DNA of 64,000 bases from JAPOXK01 sp965220315 (GTDB lineage Bacteria; Chloroflexota; Dehalococcoidia; Bin125). The notes under the pieces are model-generated. The model ran no database searches and had not been told where the DNA came from. It saw only the letters and a list, made by a program, of their open reading frames with translations. The translations under genes were made by a program, and so were the position numbers. Below, one piece after another: positions 33,610-41,840 of the stretch (its first letter is position 1; every line of letters starts with the position of its first letter). The stretch is taken from contig CBDCPP010000001.1 in the NCBI GenBank assembly GCA_965220315.1, forward strand, positions 1,463,707 to 1,527,706. Direction: 5' to 3'.

Positions 33610-33867
33610 ATGGAGTACTGGGTGTGCGAAATCGCATCGTACCCACGCGTACGCATCCACGAAGAGTCATGCCGTTATTGTCCGGCGCCCCCCACGTCCG
33701 CGAAGGGCACACAGTGGCACGGGGCTTTCAACACGCTCGAGGAAGCCATCAAGAAGGCGCGCGCCATCGGGCACCCCGAGTCCAGGGGGTGTCCGAATTG
33801 CCTTCCGAATGTGGGATTGCTTTGGAGGCTTGTTCCTTCTGATGCGCCGGGGAGCCCCAGAGGCTAG
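33610..33867 (+). CDS. Small protein with two Cys-x-x-Cys knuckles
   Basis: 85 residues; ATG with GAGGAG 6 bp upstream. The segments HEESCRYCPAPP and RGCPNCLPN surround a helix (NTLEEAIKKARAIGHP). This gives a treble-clef or zinc-ribbon-like protein of the kind His-x-x-x-Cys-x-x-Cys, helix, Cys-x-x-Cys. Similar small proteins follow restriction or toxin genes in many islands, but I do not know their function. The last residues (after NVGLLWRL) may be disordered. Confidence 0.55.
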   Translation: MEYWVCEIASYPRVRIHEESCRYCPAPPTSAKGTQWHGAFNTLEEAIKKARAIGHPESRGCPNCLPNVGLLWRLVPSDAPGSPRG

Positions 33868-33894
33868 CGTTCCGCCTGCAGCGGGCGGCTCCGG

Positions 33895-34113
33895 CGCCGC
33901 GGCCTCAGCCGCCTCGTGCGGGACCTGGCCTAGTGCGGCATCCACGTGAGTCTGTGGACGGTGAAGCGCTGCTCCGTGCGCCACGACTGGCAGGCCGAGG
34001 CCGGGGTGGAGATCGAGCGGATCACGGTCCGGCCCGCGACCGGCGTCGACGTGTACGTGTGGGCGGCGGAGGCCGGGAGCGCGATCGTGTTCGACGAGAC
34101 GCTATCGGCCTAG
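33895..34113 (+). pseudogene. Decayed terminase-small-subunit-like gene fragment
   Basis: The plus strand reads RRGLSRLVRDLA, TAG (33931), then CGIHVSLWTVKRCSVRHDWQ followed by AEAGVEIERITV, which matches both relatives (LRRLVRELASRNIPVSLWTLKRWSVRHDWQ at 20840-21145). The stop sits in the middle of the HTH; the usual GEATSR part is replaced by unrelated sequence (VRPATGVDVYVWAA). It is the third copy of this family in the element and is on the opposite strand from the other two. Confidence 0.65.
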
Positions 34114-34152
34114 CGATCGTCGCCTCGCAGGTATCGGGATTAGTTCCGGGGT

Positions 34153-34713
34153 TTAAGCGTTGAGCAGCTTTGCCTTTTGCGTCGCAAACTCCGCATCGGT
34201 AAGGATGCCCCGGTCGCGCAGTGCTGCCAGCCGTTCCAACTCCTCCGCCACACGGAGGGCAGACCCCGCAGCTTCGGGCTGGGGAGCCGCCTCGGGCTGT
34301 GGAGCCGGGATGTCCGATTGCGCGACCGCGGATGCGGAAGCAACGCTGGGTGGCCGATTACGCGCAGAGGGGGAACTCGGCCGATCTCGGAATGGGCCTT
34401 GTTTGCCAGCGGGTCTGCCACCGGGCGGCGGGAGGTAGTCAGTGGCGGTGCGCTTGCTGTAGGTGCCTGGGTTCGCGGCACGTTGGCGATTCGCCGCAAA
34501 GGCGTCATCAAGCGTTCGATAACGAGATGGGGGAGGGGTAGGAAGCGTGCGGTCGGCCATCAGGGCCATGACGAGCACCCCAATGAGACCGAGGAGGAGC
34601 CCCGCTAATGCACCGACCCACCACGCGTAGCCTTTCCCCGTTCCGATCGAGGCAGCCCAGAAGATGCTGATGATCCCGGCGACGAAGATGATGAAGATGA
34701 GCAGCAGGATCAC
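34153..34713 (-). CDS. Membrane protein with C-terminal SHOCT motif
   Basis: About 186 residues from GTG 34713 (MILLLIFIIFVAGII), which has AAGGGGAC upstream. Two transmembrane helices (ILLLIFIIFVAGIISIFWAA; WWVGALAGLLLGLIGVLVMA) are followed by a long Pro/Arg/Ser-rich linker and a C-terminal SHOCT-type module (LERLAALRDRGILTDAEF, ending AKLL). SHOCT modules end many short membrane proteins and are thought to mediate oligomerisation. No enzyme domain is present. It lies between the decayed terminase-like gene and the integrase, on the same strand as the latter. Confidence 0.75.
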   Translation of the reverse strand: MILLLIFIIFVAGIISIFWAASIGTGKGYAWWVGALAGLLLGLIGVLVMALMADRTLPTPPPSRYRTLDDAFAANRQRAANPGTYSKRTATDYLPPPGGRPAGKQGPFRDRPSSPSARNRPPSVASASAVAQSDIPAPQPEAAPQPEAAGSALRVAEELERLAALRDRGILTDAEFATQKAKLLNA

Positions 34714-34842
34714 AGATGTCCCCTTGCAGCAGCGGCAGGAATTATACCCTGCTAAACCGTACACAAATTTGGGCGAAGCGTGATTCGTGGACCTCTCGCA
34801 GGGCTGTGGGGTGTTGATGCGGTAAGAAGGGAAGCGTCTCGA

Positions 34843-36000
34843 CTAGCCGAACAGCACCGCCGCAACCTTCTCGCTGGCGTCCTTCCGCATCTCCGGCAGC
34901 ACGTGGGAGTACAGATCGCTCGTCGTCGACATCTGCGTGTGGCCCAGGATATCCATGACGGCCCGCATCGGCACGCCCGCTGACAGTAAATAAGTCGCGG
35001 CCCCGTGGCGCAGATCATGGAAGCGCACCTGGGGCAACCCCGTCCGGCGCAGCTGCTGCTGGAACCGCTTGGTCACGGCCGTGCCGTGCAGGGGGGAGCC
35101 GTTCGGCCGCGTGAACACAAGGTTCCAGTCGTTGCCCCGCCAGGACGCCCCCGCCGTCTGGCGCTCGAACCGTTGTCGATCCCGGTGCGTCCGCAGGGCC
35201 GCCACCAGGGGGGCGGGCAGGGACAGCACGCGGATGGAGCGCGCCGTCTTCGGCTCGTCCAGGTGATAGGCCCCGTCGTAGCGCTTGAGGCCGCACCGGA
35301 CCCTGAGCGTCCCCGCCTCCAGGTCGATGTCCTCCCAGGTGAGCCCGAGCAGTTCCCCTTGCCGCAGACCGAGGGCCATCACCACCTGGTACATCGCCGA
35401 CAGGCGATCGTCGGCAATGGCCGCGAGGAAGGCCCGCGCCTGTGCCGGGGTCAGCGGCTGCACTTCCTTGCGCGGGATCGGCGGCATCCGCACCAGTTGC
35501 GCCACGTTGTCCCGGACCAGCCCCTGGCGCTTGGCCTCGGCCAGGGCGACGCGCAGGATGGCCCGCTGGTGGCGGACGCTGTGCGGCCGGTCGCTCTGCT
35601 CGCTGACGTACGCCTGCACTTCGGCCACGCCGAGTTTGCTCAGGCGGATGGGCCCCAGGCAGGGAATGAGCCACCGCTCGACCATGCTCCGGTAGCACCC
35701 GAAGGTGGTGGGGCGGATCTGCTCCTTGGCGACGTGATACAGCCAGTGACGCAGCCATTGCTCCACCGTCAGCTTGGGGTCCGTCGAGAGGACGCCCAGC
35801 CCGCGCATGCGCTCCCGCTCGGTCAGGCGGTCGCGCAGCGCCGCCTCCGCCTCGGTCTTGGTGCCGCGGACCGTCTCGCTGTGATACTGGCGGTTGCGGC
35901 CGCCGCCGGTTTCCCAGCGGACCTGCCAGACGCCCCGACGGCGCTGGCGCACGGAGCCGGTGCCCTTGGCACGCTTGCTTCCCGTCAACGATGCGGGCAT
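34843..36000 (-). CDS. Tyrosine recombinase/integrase
   Basis: 385 residues; ATG 36000 follows GAGAGGAAGG. The N-terminal part has the AP2-like/arm-binding segment (GVWQVRWETGGGRNRQYHS), then a core-binding SAM-like domain (LTVEQWLRHWLYHVAKE), and the catalytic domain with Arg (LRQGELLGL), Lys (DEPKTARSIR), His-x-x-Arg (HDLRHGAATYLL), His (LGHTQ) and the nucleophile Tyr (SDLYSHV). Length and order are those of ICE and prophage integrases. It lies 236 bp from the attR repeat and points into the element, and would catalyse excision/insertion at tRNA-Ala. No obvious excisionase is next to it. Confidence 0.97.
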   Translation of the reverse strand: MPASLTGSKRAKGTGSVRQRRRGVWQVRWETGGGRNRQYHSETVRGTKTEAEAALRDRLTERERMRGLGVLSTDPKLTVEQWLRHWLYHVAKEQIRPTTFGCYRSMVERWLIPCLGPIRLSKLGVAEVQAYVSEQSDRPHSVRHQRAILRVALAEAKRQGLVRDNVAQLVRMPPIPRKEVQPLTPAQARAFLAAIADDRLSAMYQVVMALGLRQGELLGLTWEDIDLEAGTLRVRCGLKRYDGAYHLDEPKTARSIRVLSLPAPLVAALRTHRDRQRFERQTAGASWRGNDWNLVFTRPNGSPLHGTAVTKRFQQQLRRTGLPQVRFHDLRHGAATYLLSAGVPMRAVMDILGHTQMSTTSDLYSHVLPEMRKDASEKVAAVLFG

Positions 36001-36099
36001 GGGCTGCCTTCCTCTCGCTGCCACGCCACTTAAGCACGGCGGGACGGCGGTGAGATATAGGCGGGCCACAGCGGTCCACTAAGTGGCGCGGCGCGCGCC

Positions 36100-36217
36100 T
36101 CGGGCAGCCAGACGGACCCGTCGGGCAGCCAAGGGCGCACCCCGATTCGACGAAAGGCAACCAAATTAGGGGCCCTCGGGCAGCCCGAGGCGCGAAGCAG
36201 GGACACATCGGACAGCC
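36100..36217 (+). repeat. Four direct repeats TCGGRCAGCC between integrase and attR (candidate arm sites)
   Basis: TCGGGCAGCC occurs at 36100-36109, 36121-36130 and 36176-36185, and TCGGACAGCC at 36208-36217, all in the same direction (spacing 21, 55 and 32 bp start to start). They lie between the integrase start and the right repeat, where arm-type integrase or excisionase sites are expected. I see no copies near the left end. Confidence 0.5.
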
Positions 36218-36235
36218 CGATGCGCTTACATAACG

Positions 36236-36281
36236 CTGGCAGTCAAAAGGTCGGGGGTTCGAGCCCCCCCAGCTCCACCAC
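36236..36281 (+). repeat. attR core: 46-bp copy of the tRNA-Ala 3' part
   Basis: Identical to 3303-3348 (anticodon loop to CCA plus C). The 5' half of the tRNA is missing here, so this copy is not a functional tRNA gene. It marks the right end of the element. Confidence 0.9.
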
Positions 36282-36400
36282 TTCCAACCTGCGTCAGCCT
36301 ACGGGTCCCCCCGTCTACCGTACTTGCAATCCCAACTCGATCAGTGGTAAAAGCGCATGGCATAGGCCATAGATCAATCTTACTCGACGGGAATTTTGCC

Positions 36401-37585
36401 ATGCGAGCATTGTCCAAGAAATGGGTGGCTTCTCTAGGCGTACTGCCAGCTCTAGCGTTGGTGGCCTTGGCGTGTGGCGGCGGCGAGGGGCAAGAAGCGC
36501 AGACTTTCAGAATAGGAGTAATGGAATCGCTCACGGGCCCGGGCGAAACTTACGGTACTGTGGCCGTTCAGGCCAAACAGATGGCGGTGGACGAGATCAA
36601 CGCCAGCGGTGGTATCAATGGGCGCATGCTGGAGATCATCGTCGAAGATTCGAAATGCAATGCGCAAGATGCGATTACCGCCTATAACAAACTCACCGAT
36701 GTCGATGGAGTAAAGATCATCCTCGGTACTTCCTGCAGCGGCGCTATGCTCGGAGCTGCGCCTTTAGCCGAAGAGGAGGGTGTGATTCTCTTCTCCGGAT
36801 TGGCAACTAACCCGGACATTGCTAACGCTGGGGACTATATATTCAGAACCTCTCTGAGTGATGCCCTATTGGGTGTCGACACCGGCAACGTTCTCTGGGC
36901 TGACGGGATTCGCAGCTTAGCTACGATCACCGAGGCGACCGACTACGCCGAGGGCGTGAGGCGTACCAGTGTTGATCAATTCCAGAAGCGAGGCGGCCGA
37001 GTGGTGGGCGAAGAGCGTTACGCCTCTGATATCACCGACTTCAGGACCCAGCTGACAAAACTGCTCAACGAAAATCCCGACGCTTTGCACATTGCCGCCC
37101 AAAGTGAGTTTTCCGGCGGGACTATCATTAAACAGGCCAGGGAGCTGGGCTATGAAGGTCCCATATACGCAGAAATCGTAGCGATCGGGACGACAGCCTT
37201 AGAGGTCGCCGGCGACGCCGCTACCGGAGTGAAGGCGATTATCACGGACCTAGACCCTGCCAACGCCAAAGGCCAGGAGGTCCTTACTAATTTTAGGAGC
37301 CTCTACGATTACGTTACGCTACCGTGGTATCTGGGTTCGACATACGATAACGTCTATATTGCCGCCGAGTGCCTCAAGAGGACTAACGACGATCAAGATG
37401 CAGATGGATTCAGAGATTGCTTGTATGGGATCACTTGGAGTGGCGCCATCGGAGACAACTACAGATTCGACCAAGATGGTGAGGTTGTCGGTCTTACCAA
37501 CGTCGTCGTAGAGGTTCTACGCCTTGCCGAGAGGACACCGGACAACCAAGGATACAGAGTGTTGGGCAGCGCTCCTGCCGAGTAA
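36401..37585 (+). CDS. Branched-chain amino-acid-type ABC transporter substrate-binding lipoprotein
   Basis: 394 residues from ATG 36401, which begins a proper signal peptide (MRALSKKWVASLGVLPALAL) with lipobox VALAC. The periplasmic-binding-protein type 1 fold is shown by FRIGVMESLTGPGETYG, the AVDEINASGGINGR segment and IIVEDSKCN at the start, then GTSCSGAMLGAAPLAEE. It is the first gene of a five-gene liv-like cluster (binding protein, two permeases, two ATPases) that would import amino acids, amides or urea-type compounds. The ligand is not evident. It starts only 120 bp from attR, so insertion of the element may have changed its upstream region. Codon use is less GC-rich than in the left flank. 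Confidence 0.9.
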   Translation: MRALSKKWVASLGVLPALALVALACGGGEGQEAQTFRIGVMESLTGPGETYGTVAVQAKQMAVDEINASGGINGRMLEIIVEDSKCNAQDAITAYNKLTDVDGVKIILGTSCSGAMLGAAPLAEEEGVILFSGLATNPDIANAGDYIFRTSLSDALLGVDTGNVLWADGIRSLATITEATDYAEGVRRTSVDQFQKRGGRVVGEERYASDITDFRTQLTKLLNENPDALHIAAQSEFSGGTIIKQARELGYEGPIYAEIVAIGTTALEVAGDAATGVKAIITDLDPANAKGQEVLTNFRSLYDYVTLPWYLGSTYDNVYIAAECLKRTNDDQDADGFRDCLYGITWSGAIGDNYRFDQDGEVVGLTNVVVEVLRLAERTPDNQGYRVLGSAPAE

Positions 37586-37739
37586 CTGCGATCACAGCCA
37601 ATGGTGCGACCCACAGGGCTGACCTGCGGTGCTCGCGCTAGCTGCGGGGCGTCGTCACAGGAAACAGTGGCGCTCCCTCAACGTCGAGACGGGGATCCGA
37701 AAGGTCAATCCGGCAGACTTGTAGCTCTGTCACCGCTCA

Positions 37740-39113
37740 TTGCATGCAACGCGAGCGGTCCAGTTGCTTAGCAATTCCTCCGACAGGCGTAAGCTCCTTG
37801 CGGCCGTACTGATCACCGTCGTCACGGCTTACATCGGGTGGAAAATCGGCCAATCCCCGAACCAAGCCCTACAGTTCGCTTTCAACGGCCTCTCTGTCGG
37901 AGCCGTGTATGCGCTGCTGGCGATGGGATTCACCATCGTTTACAGCACTGTCTGGTTCTTTGATCTCTACTACGGAGCCGCCGCCGCCTTGGGAGCTTAC
38001 GGCGTTTTCTACCTAGGATCTCAAGAAATCCTGGGCGGGCAACATGCGGTGAATAGTCCGTACGTTAATGGGGTCTTCGCCGCAGTCATCGCCGGCGTAG
38101 TCGCGTGGGCTCTTCATGTTGCCTTCTATAGCCGACTTCGGTCCCGCTTCAATCCAACCGTCTTGCGCGTTGGTGGAGGGATGTTAGCCGGGACGGCTGG
38201 AATTTACACGGGACTCGTCCTCACTTATCCGGCGCACCTCCACATCACTCTGAGTCCCGCCATCGGCGTAATGGTCGCGTTGGCTGCGACTTGGGTACTC
38301 CAAAGAGGATACCGCCGCATTTTGAGAAGTGCCGAATACCGGACCTTAATTATAATTAACACAAGTGTAGCGGCGGTCATCGGATCGTACTGCGGATTCC
38401 TAATAGCAAATACTCCCGGAACCAAGCTGTATTTGAGTTGGGCCCTATCGTGCCTGTTAGCGGGGGCCGTTGGCCTTGCCTTTTACAGAGGCTTATACGT
38501 TTATATGAGGCAACGGGCTAGCTCTCCGTTGGTCATGCTCGTCGCTTCGCTGGGCATCCTGCTGGCCATTACCGCCTTCATCGTCATAGTTTTCCAAAGC
38601 ACGCCGCACCCACTTCCGGATACTTTTGGGAGTGATCCGTGGACCATCGGCGGAGCCACTATCAAGGGGTTCAACGTCTTCACCATCGGCATGGCGCTCG
38701 CGGGATTTGTCGCCCTGCTGCTGCTGCTCAAAAAGACCCGCTTCGGGAGGATGGTGCGGGCTATTGGTGACGATGAAGAAGTATCGAAGGTAGTGGGGAT
38801 AAACACTACCGTCATCATCGCCATCGTATTTTTTATCGGTGCGGTCTTCGCCGCAATGGCCGGCTTACTGAGTGGTCATGACACAGCCATCCAGCCCAGA
38901 CTCGGGCTCTTGCTCTTATTGAAGGGCTGGATCGCCTCCGTGGTTGGCGGAATCGGCAACCTCTACGGCGCTATCGTTGGCGGATTTATCTTGGGCATGA
39001 TCGAGCAGTTCGGCATTTGGGATCTGGCCGGTGAATGGAAGGACGTTATATCTTTCGTCGTTCTGATCTTCTTCTTATCGTTCTGGCCCATGGGGCTCTT
39101 GCCAAAGAGATAA
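37740..39113 (+). CDS. livH: LivH-type permease, enlarged
   Basis: 457 residues from TTG 37740 (no better start close by, so the first residues are uncertain). Membrane protein with the LivH entry segment (ALQFAFNGLSVGAVYALLAM) and C-terminal parts VVGINTTVIIAIVFFIGAVF and GGIGNLYGAIVGGFILGMIE. LivH proteins usually have ~290-310 residues. Here the extra length lies between the first third and the SPLVMLVASLGI segment and adds about four hydrophobic helices (e.g. LHITLSPAIGVMVALAATWV; TLIIINTSVAAVIGSYCGFL). It forms the channel with LivM and is energised by LivG/LivF. The insertion seems to be part of one continuous frame, so this is a real family variant rather than an error. Confidence 0.88.
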   Translation: MHATRAVQLLSNSSDRRKLLAAVLITVVTAYIGWKIGQSPNQALQFAFNGLSVGAVYALLAMGFTIVYSTVWFFDLYYGAAAALGAYGVFYLGSQEILGGQHAVNSPYVNGVFAAVIAGVVAWALHVAFYSRLRSRFNPTVLRVGGGMLAGTAGIYTGLVLTYPAHLHITLSPAIGVMVALAATWVLQRGYRRILRSAEYRTLIIINTSVAAVIGSYCGFLIANTPGTKLYLSWALSCLLAGAVGLAFYRGLYVYMRQRASSPLVMLVASLGILLAITAFIVIVFQSTPHPLPDTFGSDPWTIGGATIKGFNVFTIGMALAGFVALLLLLKKTRFGRMVRAIGDDEEVSKVVGINTTVIIAIVFFIGAVFAAMAGLLSGHDTAIQPRLGLLLLLKGWIASVVGGIGNLYGAIVGGFILGMIEQFGIWDLAGEWKDVISFVVLIFFLSFWPMGLLPKR

Positions 39114-39123
39114 GCATGCTCTG

Positions 39124-40173
39124 ATGGAAATGCCAATTATAGGGAATATCACGCAACTTTCGCGCGATCCCAAAGACTACCTGCGTTTTACCAGCAGCAA
39201 TCTAGAACTCTGGGTGAACTTGCTCATTATCTCCTGGGCAGTGGCGTTCGCTCTATGGCAAGGCGTTGGCTTCGCTATCACCGTGGGAACGGTCTTCGCT
39301 ATCTGGGCGATCCTAGCAGTCAGTCTAAATCTAGTGGTGGGGTTTACCGGGTTGTTGTCCGTAGGCCACATCGGATTCTTCGGTATCGGCGCCTACGCGA
39401 TGGCCATTCTCACCTCAGACGCAGTGTACGAACAGTTGCGTACGGAAGCCATTCCCACGCTGGGCTGGCCTTTCTTCGCCGCGCTGCCGGTCAGCGTAGG
39501 CTTGGCCGGTTTGGTAGCCGTGGTAGTCGGTGTCGTGTTCAACCGGTTCAGGGACGACATTTACGTCCTGGTCTCTTTTGGCTTCGCCACCATCGCCTTC
39601 AATATCTTCTTAAGTTGGCGAGGCCTCACCAGGGGGGCGTTCGGTATTCACGAAATAGCCAGGCCCGCTATCGGAGGGTGGGTGTTCGATAGCGAACTGG
39701 AGTTTCTCGCGCTCGTCTCGGTATCCCTCGCGGTTGTGATACTGATCGCCTGGTTTCTCGTAACTTCCTCGTTTGGGCGAGTCCTTACCGCCATCCGTGA
39801 GGACGAGCAGGCTACCGAGGTCTTTGGATACCAAATAACTCACTACAAACTAGCGATCTGGGTCATTTCAGCCATGATGGCAGGGCTCGCCGGTGGTTTG
39901 TTCGGGAGTTGGACTACCTTTGTCGATCCCAATTCCTTCGTCCTGATGGAGTCGATCCTCTTGGTTTCTATAGTAATCTTGGGGGGCTTGGCTACCATTT
40001 GGGGTTCCCTTCTCGGCGCCATGGCCTTCGTCCTGCTGGAAGAGGGAATGCGGTTTCTACCGTTTCTTCCGAACGAGTTTGTAGGCCAAGCCCGGCAGGT
40101 CGTCCTCGGGATCTTGCTGGTGGTACTTATGCTGTTCAGGCCTCAAGGCCTGGTTGGGAGGTACAAGCTATGA
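39124..40173 (+). CDS. livM: LivM-type permease
   Basis: 349 residues, starting 10 bp after livH. The core pattern is present: AILAVSLNLVVGFTGLLSVG with GIGAYAMAIL, and the EAA-like loop RVLTAIREDEQATEVFGYQI followed by KLAIWVISAMMAGLAGGLFG. About nine hydrophobic helices can be counted. It pairs with LivH as inner-membrane channel. The stop overlaps the livG start as ATGA, showing tight translational coupling. No anomalies seen. Confidence 0.93.
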   Translation: MEMPIIGNITQLSRDPKDYLRFTSSNLELWVNLLIISWAVAFALWQGVGFAITVGTVFAIWAILAVSLNLVVGFTGLLSVGHIGFFGIGAYAMAILTSDAVYEQLRTEAIPTLGWPFFAALPVSVGLAGLVAVVVGVVFNRFRDDIYVLVSFGFATIAFNIFLSWRGLTRGAFGIHEIARPAIGGWVFDSELEFLALVSVSLAVVILIAWFLVTSSFGRVLTAIREDEQATEVFGYQITHYKLAIWVISAMMAGLAGGLFGSWTTFVDPNSFVLMESILLVSIVILGGLATIWGSLLGAMAFVLLEEGMRFLPFLPNEFVGQARQVVLGILLVVLMLFRPQGLVGRYKL

Positions 40174-40931
40174 ATGCAGTCCCTACCGACTCAGACGACT
40201 CCTACGCCCTGGAAACGGTCGAGATCTCGAAACTCTTTGGCGCCGTGAAAGCGGTGGACGAGCTCACCATATCCATTCCCAGGAAGGGGATGACCAGCAT
40301 AGTCGGGCCCAATGGCTCGGGGAAATCGACCCTCGTCAACCTGCTCAGCGGAACGTTGCCCCTCGACGGAGGGATCGTGATCATCGACGGCGTCGGCCTC
40401 AAGGTAGTAAAAGCCCACGAAACGCCAGACCATGGGCTCACCAGAACCTTTCAAGAGGTCAGACTCTTTAATCAGATCACCGTATGGGACAACATCATGG
40501 TCGTTCTCACCAATCGCAAGCTTTTCCCTGCAATGCTGGAACGGACGCAATCCAGCCACCGAGAGAAGGCGAAGAGTATTCTTGAGAACGTTGGAATGTG
40601 GGACAAGCGGAGCGCTTTCGCCATGGATCTGTCCTACGGCCAACGAAAACTCTTGGAGATCGGCCGTGCCATGGCATTGGATGTGAACACCTATCTATTC
40701 GACGAGCCGTTCGCCGGCCTTTTTCCTCAAATGCTGGAGAGGGTCAAAGAGATCATGCAACAGATGCGGGACGAAGGCCGTACAATCGTATTCGTCTCTC
40801 ACATCATGGATATCGTGCGGGAGATGTCCGATCACATCATCGTGCTCGACAGCGGGAAGCTTCTCACCGCGGGAGCTGTGGAGGGCGTTCTTAGTCATGA
40901 AGAGGTAATCGAAGCATATCTAGGCTCGTAG
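40170..40931 (+). CDS. livG: LivG-type ABC ATPase
   Basis: 253 residues; the ATG overlaps the livM stop. Walker A GPNGSGKST, the signature LSYGQRKLLEI, Walker B NTYLFDEPFAGLFP and the H-loop His in VFVSHIMD are seen. The insertion around NRKLFPAMLERTQSSHREKA is typical for the longer LivG than LivF. It drives transport by the LivHM channel. The signature has Tyr-Gly where LSGGQ has Gly-Gly, a common variant in LivG. Confidence 0.93.
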   Translation: MNAVPTDSDDSYALETVEISKLFGAVKAVDELTISIPRKGMTSIVGPNGSGKSTLVNLLSGTLPLDGGIVIIDGVGLKVVKAHETPDHGLTRTFQEVRLFNQITVWDNIMVVLTNRKLFPAMLERTQSSHREKAKSILENVGMWDKRSAFAMDLSYGQRKLLEIGRAMALDVNTYLFDEPFAGLFPQMLERVKEIMQQMRDEGRTIVFVSHIMDIVREMSDHIIVLDSGKLLTAGAVEGVLSHEEVIEAYLGS

Positions 40932-40985
40932 TCTCACGCCAAATCACGATCTCGACACTTTAGGCTATCGCAGCGGCCTATACGG

Positions 40986-41840
40986 ATGGAAACAACAGAC
41001 GAAGTGAGTAAACAGCCAAACGCCAGGCGAAACGCCCGCATTTCTAACGGACCTGAATTGCCGGGCGCCGATATGCTCCTGGAATTGGTCGATGTATCCG
41101 TCCGCTACGGGGCCGTCATAGCTCTGGACGAAGCCTCTCTCGGAGTCCAGCGGGGCGAGTTGGTGGCTGTGCTGGGTCCCAACGGCGCCGGGAAGTCCAC
41201 CGTCCTCAAAGCCATCATGGGACTGGCGCCGGTAGTCGGCGGAACCATCTACTTGCGGCGGGAACCTTTGTCCGCGGCTACCCATGAAATTGTGAAGGAG
41301 GGTATTGCCTTCGTTCCTCAAGGCAGGCGCGTATTCACCCACCTCACCATCGAAGAGAACTTGGAGATGGGCTGCCTGCACCTGAACGATCAGGCGGAAC
41401 AGGTCCGTCGACTGGATTCAGTGATGGAGCTATTCCCAGTCCTGCACCAGAAGCGCCACGATCTGGCCAGTCAGATGTCCGGAGGACAGCAGCAGATGCT
41501 GGCGATCGGCAGGGGGCTCATGGCCGGGCCGGAGGTGCTGCTGCTCGATGAACCTACTCTCGGCCTCGCGCCCATCGTGGTAAAGGAGGTTTTTCAGAAA
41601 GTCTCGGAGATCAACGAGCGACTCAAAACAACCATCTTTGTCGTCGAGCACAACATTAAAAGCGTTCTGGACATCGCGGACCGGGCCTATGTGCTGGATA
41701 AAGGCCGCGTCGTGCATGACGGCACTGCCGAGTCGGTCCGGCAGACCGACATATTGACCGATGTCTTCCTGGGCAAGGTCAACACCGGCGAGCTGAGGGA
41801 AGTGGCTGATGACCGAGCGCATATACACCAGGGGCAGTGA
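40986..41840 (+). CDS. livF: LivF-type ABC ATPase
   Basis: 284 residues. The N-terminal ~35 residues (METTDEVSKQPNARRNARIS) are an extension not found in typical LivF; an internal ATG (ADMLLELVDVSVRYG) would give the usual length. Walker A GPNGAGKST, signature MSGGQQQMLAIGRGL, Walker B VLLLDEPTLGLAP and the H-loop His in VEHNIKSV are intact. It works as the second ATPase with LivG. The 3' end overlaps the next small gene by 32 bp. Confidence 0.92.
   Translation: METTDEVSKQPNARRNARISNGPELPGADMLLELVDVSVRYGAVIALDEASLGVQRGELVAVLGPNGAGKSTVLKAIMGLAPVVGGTIYLRREPLSAATHEIVKEGIAFVPQGRRVFTHLTIEENLEMGCLHLNDQAEQVRRLDSVMELFPVLHQKRHDLASQMSGGQQQMLAIGRGLMAGPEVLLLDEPTLGLAPIVVKEVFQKVSEINERLKTTIFVVEHNIKSVLDIADRAYVLDKGRVVHDGTAESVRQTDILTDVFLGKVNTGELREVADDRAHIHQGQ

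Larger units (their letters stand above)
3303..36281. mobile_element. ~33 kb integrative element in tRNA-Ala, with replication genes and defence-like cargo
   Basis: The borders are a 46-bp perfect direct repeat (3303-3348 and 36236-36281) covering the anticodon loop to the CCA end of tRNA-Ala. A tyrosine recombinase lies 236 bp inside the right repeat. Inside are an HTH regulator, a primase-polymerase-like gene and an SF1 helicase (23568-27141), a terminase-small-subunit-like gene, and a series of restriction or abortive-infection-type genes. There are no recognisable conjugation genes, capsid or portal genes, or large terminase, so it is more like a phage-satellite or genomic-island element than a complete ICE or prophage. 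Several genes inside are decayed. Chromosomal transporter genes start immediately outside the right border. Confidence 0.88.

Noticed and set aside
36226..36534. Minus-strand frame crossing attR
   Set aside because: It spans the tRNA-derived repeat and reads into the opposite strand of the binding-protein gene; not plausible.
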